Positions 1 to 10,075 of a DNA stretch of 64,000 nt are shown here, piece after piece; position 1 is the first letter of the stretch; each line of letters starts with the position of its first letter. This DNA comes from Magnetovibrio sp. (lineage in GTDB: Bacteria; Pseudomonadota; Alphaproteobacteria; Rhodospirillales; Casp-alpha2). The DNA lies in assembly GCA_002690705.1 (NCBI GenBank), contig NZFO01000006.1:124001-188000 (forward strand), given 5' to 3'. Made by a program: the position numbers and the translations under genes. The notes below the pieces were generated by a model, which was not told where the DNA came from, ran no database searches, and saw only the letters and a program-made list of their open reading frames with translations.

Positions 1-366
1 ACCTTGTTTAATTTTCCAAATTTAATCCAGGATATTCCAAATAGGACGCTCTCTGCTTATCAATTGAAAGTTCCTGATTTGTCCGAGGCGATACTGGAAA
101 AAAATACGTTTGATTTAAAGCTGTATAATTGGGTTTGCGATAACTCACGCATGCCATTTGTTGAGGAAATTGCAGATGAAGTCTCGCCGTTTACTGTAAT
201 AATGTATGAGAATGAAAAGGAAACCCATTCGGCCGTTAAGTGGAGGCTATTCTCCACGGAAATTGTGGTTTCGTTATTGGATAACGAACCCGAGTTAATG
301 GATGATGTTGGTGCTCTGTATAAACGATGCGTAATTGTAAGTGATAATCCCAAGAGGAGTGGTTAA
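1..366 (+). CDS. hypothetical protein, 5' end outside window
   Basis: The frame is open to the left edge, so this is the C-terminal part (about 121 codons) of a gene starting outside the window, although a TTG at position 4 could in principle start it. I do not recognise it. The sequence has a central W-x-C segment followed by a stretch ending in KWRLFSTEIV. This loosely recalls the layout of alphaproteobacterial PAS_5-type domains (a Trp followed later by an R-x-x-G/S-T-x-I-V strand), but the likeness is weak and unproven. No signal peptide, membrane segment or metal motif is visible. It converges with lipA across about 150 bases in which I saw no clear terminator. Confidence 0.5.
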   Translation, partial: TLFNFPNLIQDIPNRTLSAYQLKVPDLSEAILEKNTFDLKLYNWVCDNSRMPFVEEIADEVSPFTVIMYENEKETHSAVKWRLFSTEIVVSLLDNEPELMDDVGALYKRCVIVSDNPKRSG

Positions 367-514
367 ACCACCTTCAATTCTTTATCGGATAGAAACAAAG
401 CCATCAATGACTGTTACAAAGTTTTTGACTTTTTCTATATGTTGTTGTGTTTAGGCCGTTGACATGCTGTAAAGAGCGAATATCCTAGATATTAATATTA
501 CGTAATCTTTTTAT

Positions 515-1483
515 TTAGGCGCTCATTAAACTAACTTCTTTTTCTCGCGCTATCTGCAATTTTGCGAAGTCAGCATCGGCGTGATAACTGGATCGAGTTA
601 AAGGCGTGGACGCAACCAATAAAAAGCCTTTAGACTCACCAATGTGTTTCAACTCGTCAAATTCTTTGGGTGTTACGAAGCGATGGACAGCTGCATGACG
701 AGTCGTTGGTGCTAAGTATTGCCCAATGGTGAGGAAATCTACATTTGCAGCGCGTAAATCATCCATTACCTTTAGGATTTCATTCTGCTCCTCCCCAAGG
801 CCCAGCATAATCCCAGATTTGGTAAAGATATTCGGGTTCATTTTTTTGACATCAGCTAAGTTTTTGAGTGAGTGAGAGTAACGTGCCCCGGGGCGAATGG
901 TTGGATATAGCCGCGGGACCGTCTCTAAATTGTGGTTGAAGACGTCCGGGCCAGATCTAGTAACTATTTCAAGGGCATCTGGTTTGTTCCGGAAGTCAGG
1001 AGTAAGGATCTCAATTGTTGTCTTTGGTGAACGTTCCCGAATAAGTTTAATGCATCTGGCGAACTGCGAAGCTCCACCATCGGTGAGGTCGTCACGGTCG
1101 ACACTGGTAATGACTACATGGGCCATTCCAATAGTTGCCACTGAGGTTGCTAAGTTTTCGGGCTCCATCAGGTCAACGACCCCGGGTTTCCCCGTAGCGA
1201 CGTTGCAGAATGCACAGGCACGCGTACAAATATCACCAAGGATCATTACGGTTGCATGCCTCTTTGACCAACACTCACCTATATTTGGGCACGCGGCTTC
1301 CTCGCAGACCGTATTTAAATTTTTTTCGCGCATAAGGTCTCGTGTTAACGTGTAGGCTGTTGATGTCGGGGCTTTAACCTTGATCCATTCAGGTTTCTGA
1401 ATTGATGGATTGGGCTTGTTCCTCGCCTTTTCGGGGTGTCGAAGTCGGCTATTTTTAGGAGGTAGATATTCAATGTCGCTCAT
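515..1483 (-). CDS. lipA: lipoyl synthase
   Basis: Radical SAM enzyme that inserts two sulfurs into octanoyl groups on lipoyl domains, making the lipoate cofactor needed by the neighbouring pyruvate dehydrogenase subunits. The 322-residue protein has both cluster motifs: the auxiliary CX4CX5C (C60, C65, C71) and the radical SAM CX3CX2C (C86, C90, C93, in CTRACAFC). The conserved C-terminal [10 protein letters not shown], whose serine ligates the auxiliary cluster, is present. Length is normal for the family. It lies downstream of lpdA on the same strand, 279 bases away. The product it modifies is encoded within 5 kb (lipoyl domains of PdhB and PdhC), so the clustering is functional. Confidence 0.97.
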   Translation of the reverse strand: MSDIEYLPPKNSRLRHPEKARNKPNPSIQKPEWIKVKAPTSTAYTLTRDLMREKNLNTVCEEAACPNIGECWSKRHATVMILGDICTRACAFCNVATGKPGVVDLMEPENLATSVATIGMAHVVITSVDRDDLTDGGASQFARCIKLIRERSPKTTIEILTPDFRNKPDALEIVTRSGPDVFNHNLETVPRLYPTIRPGARYSHSLKNLADVKKMNPNIFTKSGIMLGLGEEQNEILKVMDDLRAANVDFLTIGQYLAPTTRHAAVHRFVTPKEFDELKHIGESKGFLLVASTPLTRSSYHADADFAKLQIAREKEVSLMSA

Positions 1484-1762
1484 AATACTTGCTTTTAAAC
1501 TTTATGCTTTTTAAGTTTTGAAGTTTGCTACTAACTAATGAATGTTTGATAACGATAGGTTCGGGCCTTTTTTCAACATTCTACACAAAAAAAAACTGAT
1601 AAGTTTATTATTTTGTCAGACTTTCTTAATTTTTTACGGAACAATTGCCCCGGGAGATCTTTTTTTTGGGAGGCACAGTCTATTTTTTGAGACGGCCTAC
1701 CTTCCTGCCCTGCCCCAAAAAACGCAACCAGTAATATTTTTCATCAAATTATTGTATGTTTC

Positions 1763-3166
1763 TTATAAGTGAAGAACACGATCATAAGCATCGAGTGCCG
1801 ACTCATGTAACATTTCAGATAAAGTAGGATGTGGGAAGATAGTATGAATCAGATCTTCCTCTGTAGTTTCGAGGCCTATGGCTACGACGAAGCTTGAGAT
1901 TAACTCTGTTACTTCTGCTCCCACCATATGTGCGCCAAGTAACTCTCCAGTGTTGGCATTGAAAACAGTTTTAATTAAACCGTTTGTTTCACCTAGTGCA
2001 ATTGCTTTGCCATTACCAATAAACGGAAAGCGACCGATCTTCAGCTTATGCCCTGCTTCTATGGCCTCCTCCTCCGTCATGCCAACGCTGGCAATTTGAG
2101 GATGACAAAATGTACACCCCGGTATCCTAGCTTTGTCAATCGGATGCGTATCAAGACCGGCGATGTTTTCAATGCAGATGACGCCCTCATGTTCTGCTTT
2201 ATGCGCTAGCATGGGAGGCCCCGCCACATCGCCAACGGCGTAGACGCCGGGCTCATCGGTACAGCCATAGCCATCTACTACTATACAACCCCGATCAGTC
2301 TTTACTTTGGTTGTATCGAGGCCAATATCCTCAATGTTACCGATAACTCCAACTGCAGAAATCACCCTATCGACTGTGACTTGGCGAGCCTCCCTTTTTC
2401 CATCCTGAATAGTCGCGGTGACGTTACTCGCGGTTTTATTGAGAGCGGTGATTCTTGCATTGGAGATGATTTTAATACCGTTTTTCTCAAATTGTTTTTG
2501 GGCTAAGTCGGCTATTTCGGAATCTACGGCCGTAAGTATCCTTGGCATTACCTCAATGACTGTTACATCTGCGCCCATTGCATTGTAAAAACTGGCAAAC
2601 TCGATACCTATCGCTCCTGACCCAATAACTAATAGAGATTTTGGCATGATGTTCGGCCTTAAAGCTTCGAAATAGGTCCATATCAGCTTACCGTCAGGTT
2701 CTATCCCCGGTAATACGCGCGGTCGTGAACCGGTGGCGATAATAACGTGTTTAGTGGAGAGACCTCTAACAGACCCGCCATCGTTATTTAGAACCTCAAC
2801 TTTGTTCGGGCCATCTAATCTTGCGCGACCATCAAGGACGGTGATTTTATTTTTTTTTAAGAGGTTAGTGACGCCGTTGTTTAGTTGCTTAGAGATGGAG
2901 CGGGATCGATTAATGACTTTATCTAGATCAAAACTAATGTTTTCTGCGGCTAAGCCGAAATCATGGGCATTTTTAATATAGGTCCAGATTTCTGCGGAGC
3001 GCAGCAACGCCTTAGTTGGTATACAACCCCAATTGAGGCAGATTCCACCCAAGTGCTGGCTTTCAACTACACATGTCCTTAAACCTAGTTGAGATGCGCG
3101 AATAGCACTTACGTAGCCGCCCGGACCACCACCAATTATAATTGCGTCGAAATCCATATCGGCCAT
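1763..3166 (-). CDS. lpdA: dihydrolipoyl dehydrogenase (E3)
   Basis: FAD-dependent E3 subunit that reoxidises dihydrolipoyl groups of the pyruvate (and possibly 2-oxoglutarate) dehydrogenase complex using NAD+. Visible are the N-terminal FAD motif GGGPGGY (residues 12-18), the redox disulfide in GGICLNWGCIPTK (C43 and C48), a second Rossmann GSGAIGIEFASF, the FAD-binding GDVAGPPMLAHKA and the C-terminal catalytic HPTLSE. At 467 residues it is full length. A GGAGG ribosome-binding sequence sits about 9 bases before the ATG. It is in the same direction as pdhABC but separated from pdhC by a decayed cupin gene; the E3 ribosome-binding site lies inside the tail of that remnant. Confidence 0.97.
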   Translation of the reverse strand: MADMDFDAIIIGGGPGGYVSAIRASQLGLRTCVVESQHLGGICLNWGCIPTKALLRSAEIWTYIKNAHDFGLAAENISFDLDKVINRSRSISKQLNNGVTNLLKKNKITVLDGRARLDGPNKVEVLNNDGGSVRGLSTKHVIIATGSRPRVLPGIEPDGKLIWTYFEALRPNIMPKSLLVIGSGAIGIEFASFYNAMGADVTVIEVMPRILTAVDSEIADLAQKQFEKNGIKIISNARITALNKTASNVTATIQDGKREARQVTVDRVISAVGVIGNIEDIGLDTTKVKTDRGCIVVDGYGCTDEPGVYAVGDVAGPPMLAHKAEHEGVICIENIAGLDTHPIDKARIPGCTFCHPQIASVGMTEEEAIEAGHKLKIGRFPFIGNGKAIALGETNGLIKTVFNANTGELLGAHMVGAEVTELISSFVVAIGLETTEEDLIHTIFPHPTLSEMLHESALDAYDRVLHL

Positions 3167-3169
3167 AAT

Positions 3170-3529
3170 TTATGTTTCCTCCAGTTGATCACATGTCAAC
3201 TTGCTAACTGGTGTATCACCCGTGTTGATGACCCCATTACGTTCAACTATCGTCCTCCCGTATTGTGTTGGTTGACGGCCTAGGCTCGACACTTTCGGAT
3301 ATTATTTGTAATTTCCCGGGTTTGAGAGTCATTGAATGGGCTCGGAATTTGATAATCATTGCTCTATTAATGACCAAAATAACTCGTTGACCTCTTCATG
3401 CTTGTGCCAACTGAATTCACCTTACATCTTGACTATTTAGATCTCGTAGTTACCAAGATTGGCAATAACTCTTGGGGACCAGTTATCTTTGCAATTTAAT
3501 AAGTTAGTACCTAACTCGGTCTCATCCAT
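3170..3529 (-). pseudogene. decayed cupin-domain protein
   Basis: This stretch carries the remains of a small cupin. An ATG at 3529, preceded by GGAGG, opens a frame reading MDETELGTNLL and then NWSPRVIANLGNYEI. Two in-frame TAA codons follow, where homologues I know have ordinary residues (often K), and then GEFSWHKHEEVNELFW, the cupin metal-binding HxH...E strand. A frameshift near 3361 is needed to continue into MIIKFRAHSMTLKPGK, the next cupin strands. A further shift near 3250 gives IVERNGVINTGD, matching the usual family ending (V/I-x-E-P-x-G-V-x-N-T-G-D), and the frame ends with TAA at 3170. Total length (about 119 codons) fits one-domain cupins. At least two stops and two shifts make a functional product unlikely. 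The reading was done by hand on the minus strand; sequencing error is not excluded but would have to hit several places. Confidence 0.82.
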
Positions 3530-3548
3530 TTCTAGCCTCCAATCAGCC

Positions 3549-4856
3549 CTAAAGCATCAATTGCAGTGGGTCCTCTATGACGACCTTCAGTTCATTTATG
3601 AACTTGGCTGCAACGGAACCATCAATGCAACGGTGGTCTACTGCGAGTGTTACAGTCATCACGGTCGCTACAGCAAGTTTACCACTTTTTATTACGGCGC
3701 GTTCCTCAGCTACTCCGACTGAGAGGATCGCCCCTTGCGGGGGATTAATGATGGAGGTAAAAGCTTTAATTCCGTGCATGCCGAGGTTAGAAATTGTAAA
3801 GGTGCCTCCCTCGAACTGCTCTGGTTTAAGCTTGCCCTTTCGTGCTTTTTTTATGAGTTCATTGGACTCGGCCGCAATAGCTGCTAGGCCCTTACCACCT
3901 GCGTCTTTGATAATTGGTGTGACCAATCCACCCTCTACTGCAACCGCCAAGCTAATATCAAAACGCTTAAAACGTAAAATGGCCTCGTTGGTATATGTGA
4001 CATTGCAATTTGGAACACGAGATAACGCTATAGCTACGGCTTTAATTATTAAATCATTAATAGTGATTTTGTATTGGATGTGGTCTCTGCTGTTTAATTC
4101 CTCTCGGACGCTTGTCAGCGCATCCACGTAGATGTCCGCACTCAAGTTGAAATGCGGAGTATCGCGAGCGGAAGTGGTCAATCGTTCGGCGATGCGTTTG
4201 CGCATGGAAGAATTTTGAAAAACCTCGAATTCTGGCATACTTGAAAGTATTGGGCTTTCGGTGGAGATCGCTTGTGCGGCACCAGATGACACCTGAGTAC
4301 CAACTTGAAACTTACTTTGTGATACACTCGTTGAACTGGAGCTCACGGCTTGTTCTACATCACGTTTAATGATGCGGCCGTGAGGGCCAGATCCCTCCAG
4401 TTTCCCCAAGCTTATGTTATTCTGAACCGCTAAACGTTTGGCCAATGGGCTCGCAAAAACACGGGGGACACTTGTTTTCACAGGGTCGCCATCGACTTTT
4501 GGAACCAGATTGCCGCTGGGCCCTCGTGTGCTTTCTGGGTTCGGTTGGGTTTTATTTGTGGAGAAGGCTCCGAGCGAAAATTCACTTATGCCGCCCAAAA
4601 CAGTGTCATCCTCCCCCTCCTCTAAGAGTAAAGCGATAACTTGGTTAACTGAGACCGATTCTGTGCCATCAGCAATTAGAATTTTACCAAGTGTTCCTTC
4701 ATCAACAGCTTCAATTTCCATTGTCGCCTTATCGGTCTCAATCTCGCAAAGGATGTCTCCGGGGTCGATTCGTTCACCCTCTGATTTGAGCCACTTTGTG
4801 AGCGAACCCTCAGTCATTGTTGGCGAAAGCGCGGGCATTAGGATTTCTATTGGCAT
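3549..4856 (-). CDS. pdhC: pyruvate dehydrogenase E2, dihydrolipoamide acetyltransferase
   Basis: Core acetyltransferase of the pyruvate dehydrogenase complex, passing the acetyl group from lipoyl to CoA. Domains in order: one lipoyl domain (residues 1-78, lipoylated lysine K43 in ETDKATME), an Ala/Pro/Ser-rich linker, a peripheral-subunit-binding domain (about 134-170, FASPLAKRLAVQNNI then GPHGRIIKRDV), a second linker, and the catalytic domain from about residue 210, ending with the active-site DHRCIDGSVAAKF. Length (435 residues) is normal for a single-lipoyl E2. It follows pdhB after 11 bases and so is translated in the same operon. The N-terminal 45 residues closely resemble those of PdhB. 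Confidence 0.96.
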   Translation of the reverse strand: MPIEILMPALSPTMTEGSLTKWLKSEGERIDPGDILCEIETDKATMEIEAVDEGTLGKILIADGTESVSVNQVIALLLEEGEDDTVLGGISEFSLGAFSTNKTQPNPESTRGPSGNLVPKVDGDPVKTSVPRVFASPLAKRLAVQNNISLGKLEGSGPHGRIIKRDVEQAVSSSSTSVSQSKFQVGTQVSSGAAQAISTESPILSSMPEFEVFQNSSMRKRIAERLTTSARDTPHFNLSADIYVDALTSVREELNSRDHIQYKITINDLIIKAVAIALSRVPNCNVTYTNEAILRFKRFDISLAVAVEGGLVTPIIKDAGGKGLAAIAAESNELIKKARKGKLKPEQFEGGTFTISNLGMHGIKAFTSIINPPQGAILSVGVAEERAVIKSGKLAVATVMTVTLAVDHRCIDGSVAAKFINELKVVIEDPLQLML

Positions 4857-4867
4857 ATTTTATTTTC

Positions 4868-6223
4868 CTATTCCGCGTAACTAATGGCTTTGGTCGCTGC
4901 CACGACTTTGTCTGCATTTGGAAGTGTTAAAGCCTCAAGGTTAGCCGCGTAGGGCATTGGAACGTCCTCACTGCTTACCCGTTTTATTGGCGCATCTAAG
5001 TAATCAAAAGCCTCCTCCATTACGCGAGCAGCAAGTTCACTTCCAATACCACACGTGCCCCAACCTTCCTCTACATTGACTAACCGATTAGTTTTTTTCA
5101 CTGATTCGATGATGGTCTCTGTATCTAATGGACGTAGGCTTCGTAAGTTTATAACCTCAGCATCGATCCCTTCATCAGCAAGTTTCTCAGCAGCTTCAAG
5201 TGCATAGCCCACACATATAGAAAAGGCTGTAATTGTGACATCATTTCCGGGTCTTTCGATTTTCGCTTTACCGATTGGCAAAGTGAAATTCTCGTTATCT
5301 GGGATCTGAAAACTTTGTCCATAGAGCATTTCATTTTCGAGAAATACAACTGGGTTTGGGTCTCTTATCGCTGACTTTAGGAGGCCCTTTGCATCCTCAC
5401 CCGACCATGGTGAAACAACTTTAAGGCCGGGAACTTGCGCATACCAGGCAGCGAAGCACTGGGAATGTTGGGCTGCAACGCGCGCCGCCGCTCCGTTAGC
5501 CCCACGGAAAACCATAGGAGCACCCATTTGTCCGCCAGACATGTAAAGTGTTTTTGCTGCTGAGTTAATAATTTGATCAATGGCTTGCATCGCAAAATTA
5601 AATGTCATGAACTCGACGATGGGTCGAAGACCGCCAAATGCGGCTCCGACCGCTAGTCCGGTAAATCCGTGTTCGGTGATCGGTGTATCAATCACGCGTT
5701 TGTCGCCGAATTCTCCCAATAGCCCCTGACTTACTTTATATGCCCCCTGATATTGAGCAACCTCCTCGCCCATTAGAAATACACTTTTGTCATTTCGCAT
5801 CTCTTCTGCCATGGCGTCTCTCAAAGCTTCTCGGATGGTTAAAACTCTTGTTGGGCTCCCCGAAACGCTAGAAAAAGGTGTTTTTGAAGGTTTAAGCGAT
5901 GGCTTTGTCACGGTCGATGTTGAGACGTGGGTAGACTTTATATCCATTTTTGTTGATGTATCAAAAGTAACAATATTCTCATCTTCTTCCGCAATAACTG
6001 CAATTGGCGTATTTACGGTAACTCCCTCACTACCTTCAGGAACAAGTATTTTTTTAAGCACACCTTCGTCGACGGCTTCAACTTCCATTGTCGCTTTATC
6101 AGTCTCAATTTCACATAGTACATCGCCGCTTGTAACTGGCTCGCCCTCACTTTTAGCCCATTTGGCAATAGTACCCTCGGTCATTGTGGGTGAAAGTGCC
6201 GGCATTAATACCTCGATGGCCAT
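4868..6223 (-). CDS. pdhB: pyruvate dehydrogenase E1 beta subunit with lipoyl domain
   Basis: Beta subunit of the thiamine-diphosphate E1 heterotetramer that decarboxylates pyruvate. Residues 1-78 form a lipoyl domain (K43 in [10 protein letters not shown]), joined by a Ser/Thr/Pro linker to the transketolase pyrimidine-binding domain (about 128-300; [18 protein letters not shown], then [19 protein letters not shown]) and the C-terminal transketolase domain. An extra lipoyl domain on E1 beta is a known trait of alphaproteobacterial complexes. It is 451 residues long for that reason, against about 330 for a beta subunit without it. Order pdhA-pdhB-pdhC with short gaps (47 and 11 bases) indicates one transcript. 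Confidence 0.96.
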   Translation of the reverse strand: MAIEVLMPALSPTMTEGTIAKWAKSEGEPVTSGDVLCEIETDKATMEVEAVDEGVLKKILVPEGSEGVTVNTPIAVIAEEDENIVTFDTSTKMDIKSTHVSTSTVTKPSLKPSKTPFSSVSGSPTRVLTIREALRDAMAEEMRNDKSVFLMGEEVAQYQGAYKVSQGLLGEFGDKRVIDTPITEHGFTGLAVGAAFGGLRPIVEFMTFNFAMQAIDQIINSAAKTLYMSGGQMGAPMVFRGANGAAARVAAQHSQCFAAWYAQVPGLKVVSPWSGEDAKGLLKSAIRDPNPVVFLENEMLYGQSFQIPDNENFTLPIGKAKIERPGNDVTITAFSICVGYALEAAEKLADEGIDAEVINLRSLRPLDTETIIESVKKTNRLVNVEEGWGTCGIGSELAARVMEEAFDYLDAPIKRVSSEDVPMPYAANLEALTLPNADKVVAATKAISYAE

Positions 6224-6270
6224 TCTTGCTAATCTCCTTTAGTTTCTCTAAGCGCTTATTCCGCTTAAAT

Positions 6271-7311
6271 CTAGGCGAGAATATTGGTATAAAGCTCAGA
6301 CTCCTCGGGTTCAGGGCTTTGTTGTGCAAACTCAGCTGCCATAGTAACCGCTGCCTTAACTTCACGATCGATCTCTTTGAGGTCCCCCTCATTAGCTGCA
6401 CCGGCATCTAAAATTTTCGTGCGAAGAGTATCTATCGGGTCGGTTTCTTGACGGACTTGGCTCACTTCCTCTTTGGAACGATATTTAGCCGGATCCGACA
6501 TAGAGTGTCCTCGATAGCGATATGTTTTCATCTCGAGAATGTATGGACCCTTACCTGATCGACACCAATCGGACGCTAGTTCGGCGGCAGCACGGACTTG
6601 AACCACATCCATACCATTAACTTGCTCACCGGGAATACCGAATGACTCTCCACGTTTGTATAACTCAGTGACAGCGGAGGCTCTCTCAATTGACGTTCCC
6701 ATGCCATATTTATTGTTTTCTATTACATATATAACGGGTAACTTCCACAAACTGGCCATATTAAAAGCTTCGTAAACTTGTCCTTGGTTAATTGCACCAT
6801 CACCGCAATATGCATGGCACACCCCACCATCAGTTAAATAGTTATGGGCGAAGGCTAATCCTGTGCCTATTGGTATTTGCGCACCGACAATACCATGGCC
6901 ACCAAAAAAATTTTTCTCACGGCTAAACATATGCATTGAGCCGCCTTTTCCTTTTGAATAACCGTCTTTCCTGCCTGTTAATTCAGCCATCACCCCTTTA
7001 GGGTCCATGTCACAAGCTAGCATGTGCCCGTGATCTCGGTAACTGGTGACAACGGTATCTACGGGACTTGCAGCAGCTTGCATCCCAACCACGACCGCCT
7101 CTTGCCCGATGTATAAATGACAGAAACCGCCAATCAAACCCATGCCATATAGCTGACCAGCCTTCTCTTCAAATCGCCGGATTCCAAGCATACTGCGATA
7201 GTATTTAAGTAATTCGGGCTGTGACCCATCTAATACTTTCTTTCCGGGTCTACTTTTTTTCTCTATTTTTTTTGCAGCTCGGGGTCCGGACTTTTTTGGG
7301 GCTCTGGCCAT
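6271..7311 (-). CDS. pdhA: pyruvate dehydrogenase E1 alpha subunit
   Basis: Alpha subunit of pyruvate dehydrogenase E1, holding the pyrophosphate and Mg2+ of thiamine diphosphate. The N-terminal 25 residues are Lys/Arg/Pro rich. Diagnostic segments are YRDHGHMLACDMDPKGVMAE, GKGGSMHMF and the ThDP motif GDGAINQGQVYEAFNMA ending in ENNKYGMGTS; the phosphorylation-loop-like YRYRGHSMSDP is also present. Length 346 is typical. The start is supported by AGGAGGGAG about 6-8 bases before the ATG. It is the first gene of the pdh operon; the 172-base AT-rich region upstream (7312-7483) probably contains the operon promoter, but I could not fix its -35 and -10 boxes. Confidence 0.96.
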   Translation of the reverse strand: MARAPKKSGPRAAKKIEKKSRPGKKVLDGSQPELLKYYRSMLGIRRFEEKAGQLYGMGLIGGFCHLYIGQEAVVVGMQAAASPVDTVVTSYRDHGHMLACDMDPKGVMAELTGRKDGYSKGKGGSMHMFSREKNFFGGHGIVGAQIPIGTGLAFAHNYLTDGGVCHAYCGDGAINQGQVYEAFNMASLWKLPVIYVIENNKYGMGTSIERASAVTELYKRGESFGIPGEQVNGMDVVQVRAAAELASDWCRSGKGPYILEMKTYRYRGHSMSDPAKYRSKEEVSQVRQETDPIDTLRTKILDAGAANEGDLKEIDREVKAAVTMAAEFAQQSPEPEESELYTNILA

Positions 7312-7483
7312 GATGTACTCCCTCCTAACTAGGCCGCGATATTGGGGTAAAATTTTATTAACAAACCATTTTAAGTTTAAGCTAAGGGGAGAGACGGTAC
7401 AACAAAATAGGACTGAATTAACCCCACTTTTTGCACGCTTTCAAAAAAATTAATTTAATTTTGATTAATTTTAGGTAATCTGG

Positions 7484-7852
7484 TTACGCTACATTACGTA
7501 ATTTGGTCTCAGTATGGGTTTTAACGGGTTCATGCCATTGCCAATGGCAGCCCTCGGATGCGATGCAATCATTAAGATCGATAGTATGTGGTATGAGGTC
7601 GCTGGAGGTTTTTTGCCAGGCCTGCATAGCGTGAAAGGTTTTCCAATAAACGATCTTAACCGGGCGGTTACCATTAGCTATGTCATCTGCAAAACCGATA
7701 AAACCGCTAAACAACATTGCTGCTGACAAAGTTGTTGCCAACGCATCAGAAAATTGTCCGGCATTTGTCTCTGGGCTTGGCGCGGTGAAAAGCGCGGTAA
7801 AAAATGGAGGTTTATCGAGATCAACGAAACGAGGCATTGTCAAAAAAACCAA
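7484..7852 (-). CDS. ABM-fold (antibiotic biosynthesis monooxygenase-like) small protein
   Basis: A 122-residue protein, or 117 if translation starts at the internal Met6 (MPRFVDL, position 7837). After an N-terminal strand FFTALFTA it reads GFIGFADD and then VKIVYWKTFHAMQAW. This matches the pattern of small ABM-superfamily dimeric ferredoxin-like proteins (a strand, a GF-G-x segment, then V-x-YW-x-x-x-x-A-x-x-AW). It resembles the protein encoded immediately upstream (7821-8291) and overlaps that gene by up to 32 bases, suggesting tandem paralogues. The two are more degenerate than typical family members and no substrate can be named. Family membership rests on pattern reading only. Confidence 0.55.
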   Translation of the reverse strand: MVFLTMPRFVDLDKPPFFTALFTAPSPETNAGQFSDALATTLSAAMLFSGFIGFADDIANGNRPVKIVYWKTFHAMQAWQKTSSDLIPHTIDLNDCIASEGCHWQWHEPVKTHTETKLRNVA

Positions 7853-8291
7853 CGATAGATGGAATTACATTTGTTAGACGACGCTTGAGCGGTAGCCTGT
7901 TAGTTTGGATCTGAGTGGGCCTTTCAGCAATGAGGTGTTTGCGTCTTTTGTGAGAAATAGGCTCTTTGACCGAAGCTACCTTAATCTTAAAAAGTGAGTC
8001 GATAGGATTGTTTGGAAATGTACTTTTAATTTGTTTAACGCATATTCGATACCATTCTGTGTAAGCTGCCATATCGCTCCAATACACTACGGATAGCCAA
8101 AGCCCACTTTCGTCACGTGTTGTCTCAAGACCCATGAAGCCCATTTGTGCGGGAGCTAAACTCACCATTTCATCAGTTGGTCGCCGCTTGGGAACAGTAA
8201 AGTTATCGACACCAGTGGTATCGTAAAAAATTACAGCGATGAACGGTGGATTAGGAGTCTCTGCAAGAACCCAATTTTGCGCTAAAGACAT
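7821..8291 (-). CDS. ABM-domain protein with basic C-terminal extension
   Basis: A 156-residue protein whose first 115 residues fit the ABM (antibiotic biosynthesis monooxygenase / dimeric alpha-beta barrel) pattern: FIAVIFYDTTG, DEMVSLAPAQMGFMGLET, then LWLSVVYWSDMAAYTEW and KIKVASVKE. The last 40 residues (KRRKHLIAERP onward) are basic and absent from ordinary one-domain members; they may be an extension or a read-through created by a local frameshift. Its ATG overlaps the ftsB stop (position 8291 shared), implying translational coupling with ftsB. The paralogue at 7484-7852 follows. Such proteins act as heme-degrading or quinone monooxygenases in some cases, but nothing here fixes a reaction. 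Confidence 0.68.
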   Translation of the reverse strand: MSLAQNWVLAETPNPPFIAVIFYDTTGVDNFTVPKRRPTDEMVSLAPAQMGFMGLETTRDESGLWLSVVYWSDMAAYTEWYRICVKQIKSTFPNNPIDSLFKIKVASVKEPISHKRRKHLIAERPTQIQTNRLPLKRRLTNVIPSIVGFFDNASFR

Positions 8292-8626
8292 TAATATTTC
8301 CTCTCTGAATCTATGAATACGACGTCGTCGCGATGGCCAAAATTAAGCATTAAACGCGCGCGTTCGTCGAGCATATCCGGATCAAGGCTGCCCGGATTGA
8401 GTAAACGAACGCGCTTTTCGAGGAAGGATTTTTGATCGTCAGTTTTTTGGGCCATGGTTTCCGCACGCACAACTTGCTTTTGAAGTTGCCACCAGGCAAA
8501 CAAACCACGATCACCCTGAAAAGTGTGATAGGCAAAATAACAAGTCATCGCCAAACCCAAAAATGGAATGCCGACCGCTTTGATATACTTATGAACCCCA
8601 TATTGGAGAATCATCTTAAGAACCAC
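8291..8626 (-). CDS. ftsB: septum formation initiator FtsB/DivIC
   Basis: Small bitopic division protein that bridges early and late divisome components with FtsL and FtsQ. The 111-residue sequence has one membrane segment (about residues 17-33, VGIPFLGLAMTCYFAYH), the family signature GDRGLFAWWQLQKQV, a coiled coil (about 45-80), and the alphaproteobacterial ending SLDPDMLDERARLMLNF. It lies between eno and the pdh genes, a position conserved in many Alphaproteobacteria. The following ABM gene starts on its last base. Confidence 0.9.
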   Translation of the reverse strand: MVLKMILQYGVHKYIKAVGIPFLGLAMTCYFAYHTFQGDRGLFAWWQLQKQVVRAETMAQKTDDQKSFLEKRVRLLNPGSLDPDMLDERARLMLNFGHRDDVVFIDSERKY

Positions 8627-8691
8627 ACCTTTTGAGAACCAAGAGTAATTGGCAATCCAAAATCCGATCCAAAGATTACCCCTTAGGTCTT

Positions 8692-8709
8692 AACAAGCCG
8701 TTACTTGTT
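8692..8709 (-). other. hairpin downstream of eno
   Basis: AACAAG, six loop bases and CTTGTT form a perfect 6-bp stem 27-44 bases after the eno stop, in the short eno-ftsB spacer. There is no clear T run, so it may be a weak terminator or a processing/stability hairpin rather than a classical terminator. Confidence 0.3.
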
Positions 8710-8735
8710 GCTCAGAGCTAACTTAATTGAAGCCG

Positions 8736-10040
<1,305 letters not shown>

Positions 10041-10075
10041 TCATGTTTATGTCGGTTTTTTAATAGGCTTGATGT

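Noticed and set aside
1542-1772. Plus-strand 76-codon frame between lipA and lpdA
   Set aside because: No family likeness, low-complexity Phe/Leu/Lys-rich product, no clear ribosome-binding site, and it runs into the lpdA 3' end.
3459-3722. Plus-strand frame over the cupin remnant and the pdhC end
   Set aside because: It is antisense to the recognisable cupin remnant and to pdhC, with no protein likeness.
4438-4884. Plus-strand 148-codon frame antisense to pdhC
   Set aside because: Shadow frame of a clearly assigned E2 gene; Ser/Pro-rich product typical of antisense readings.
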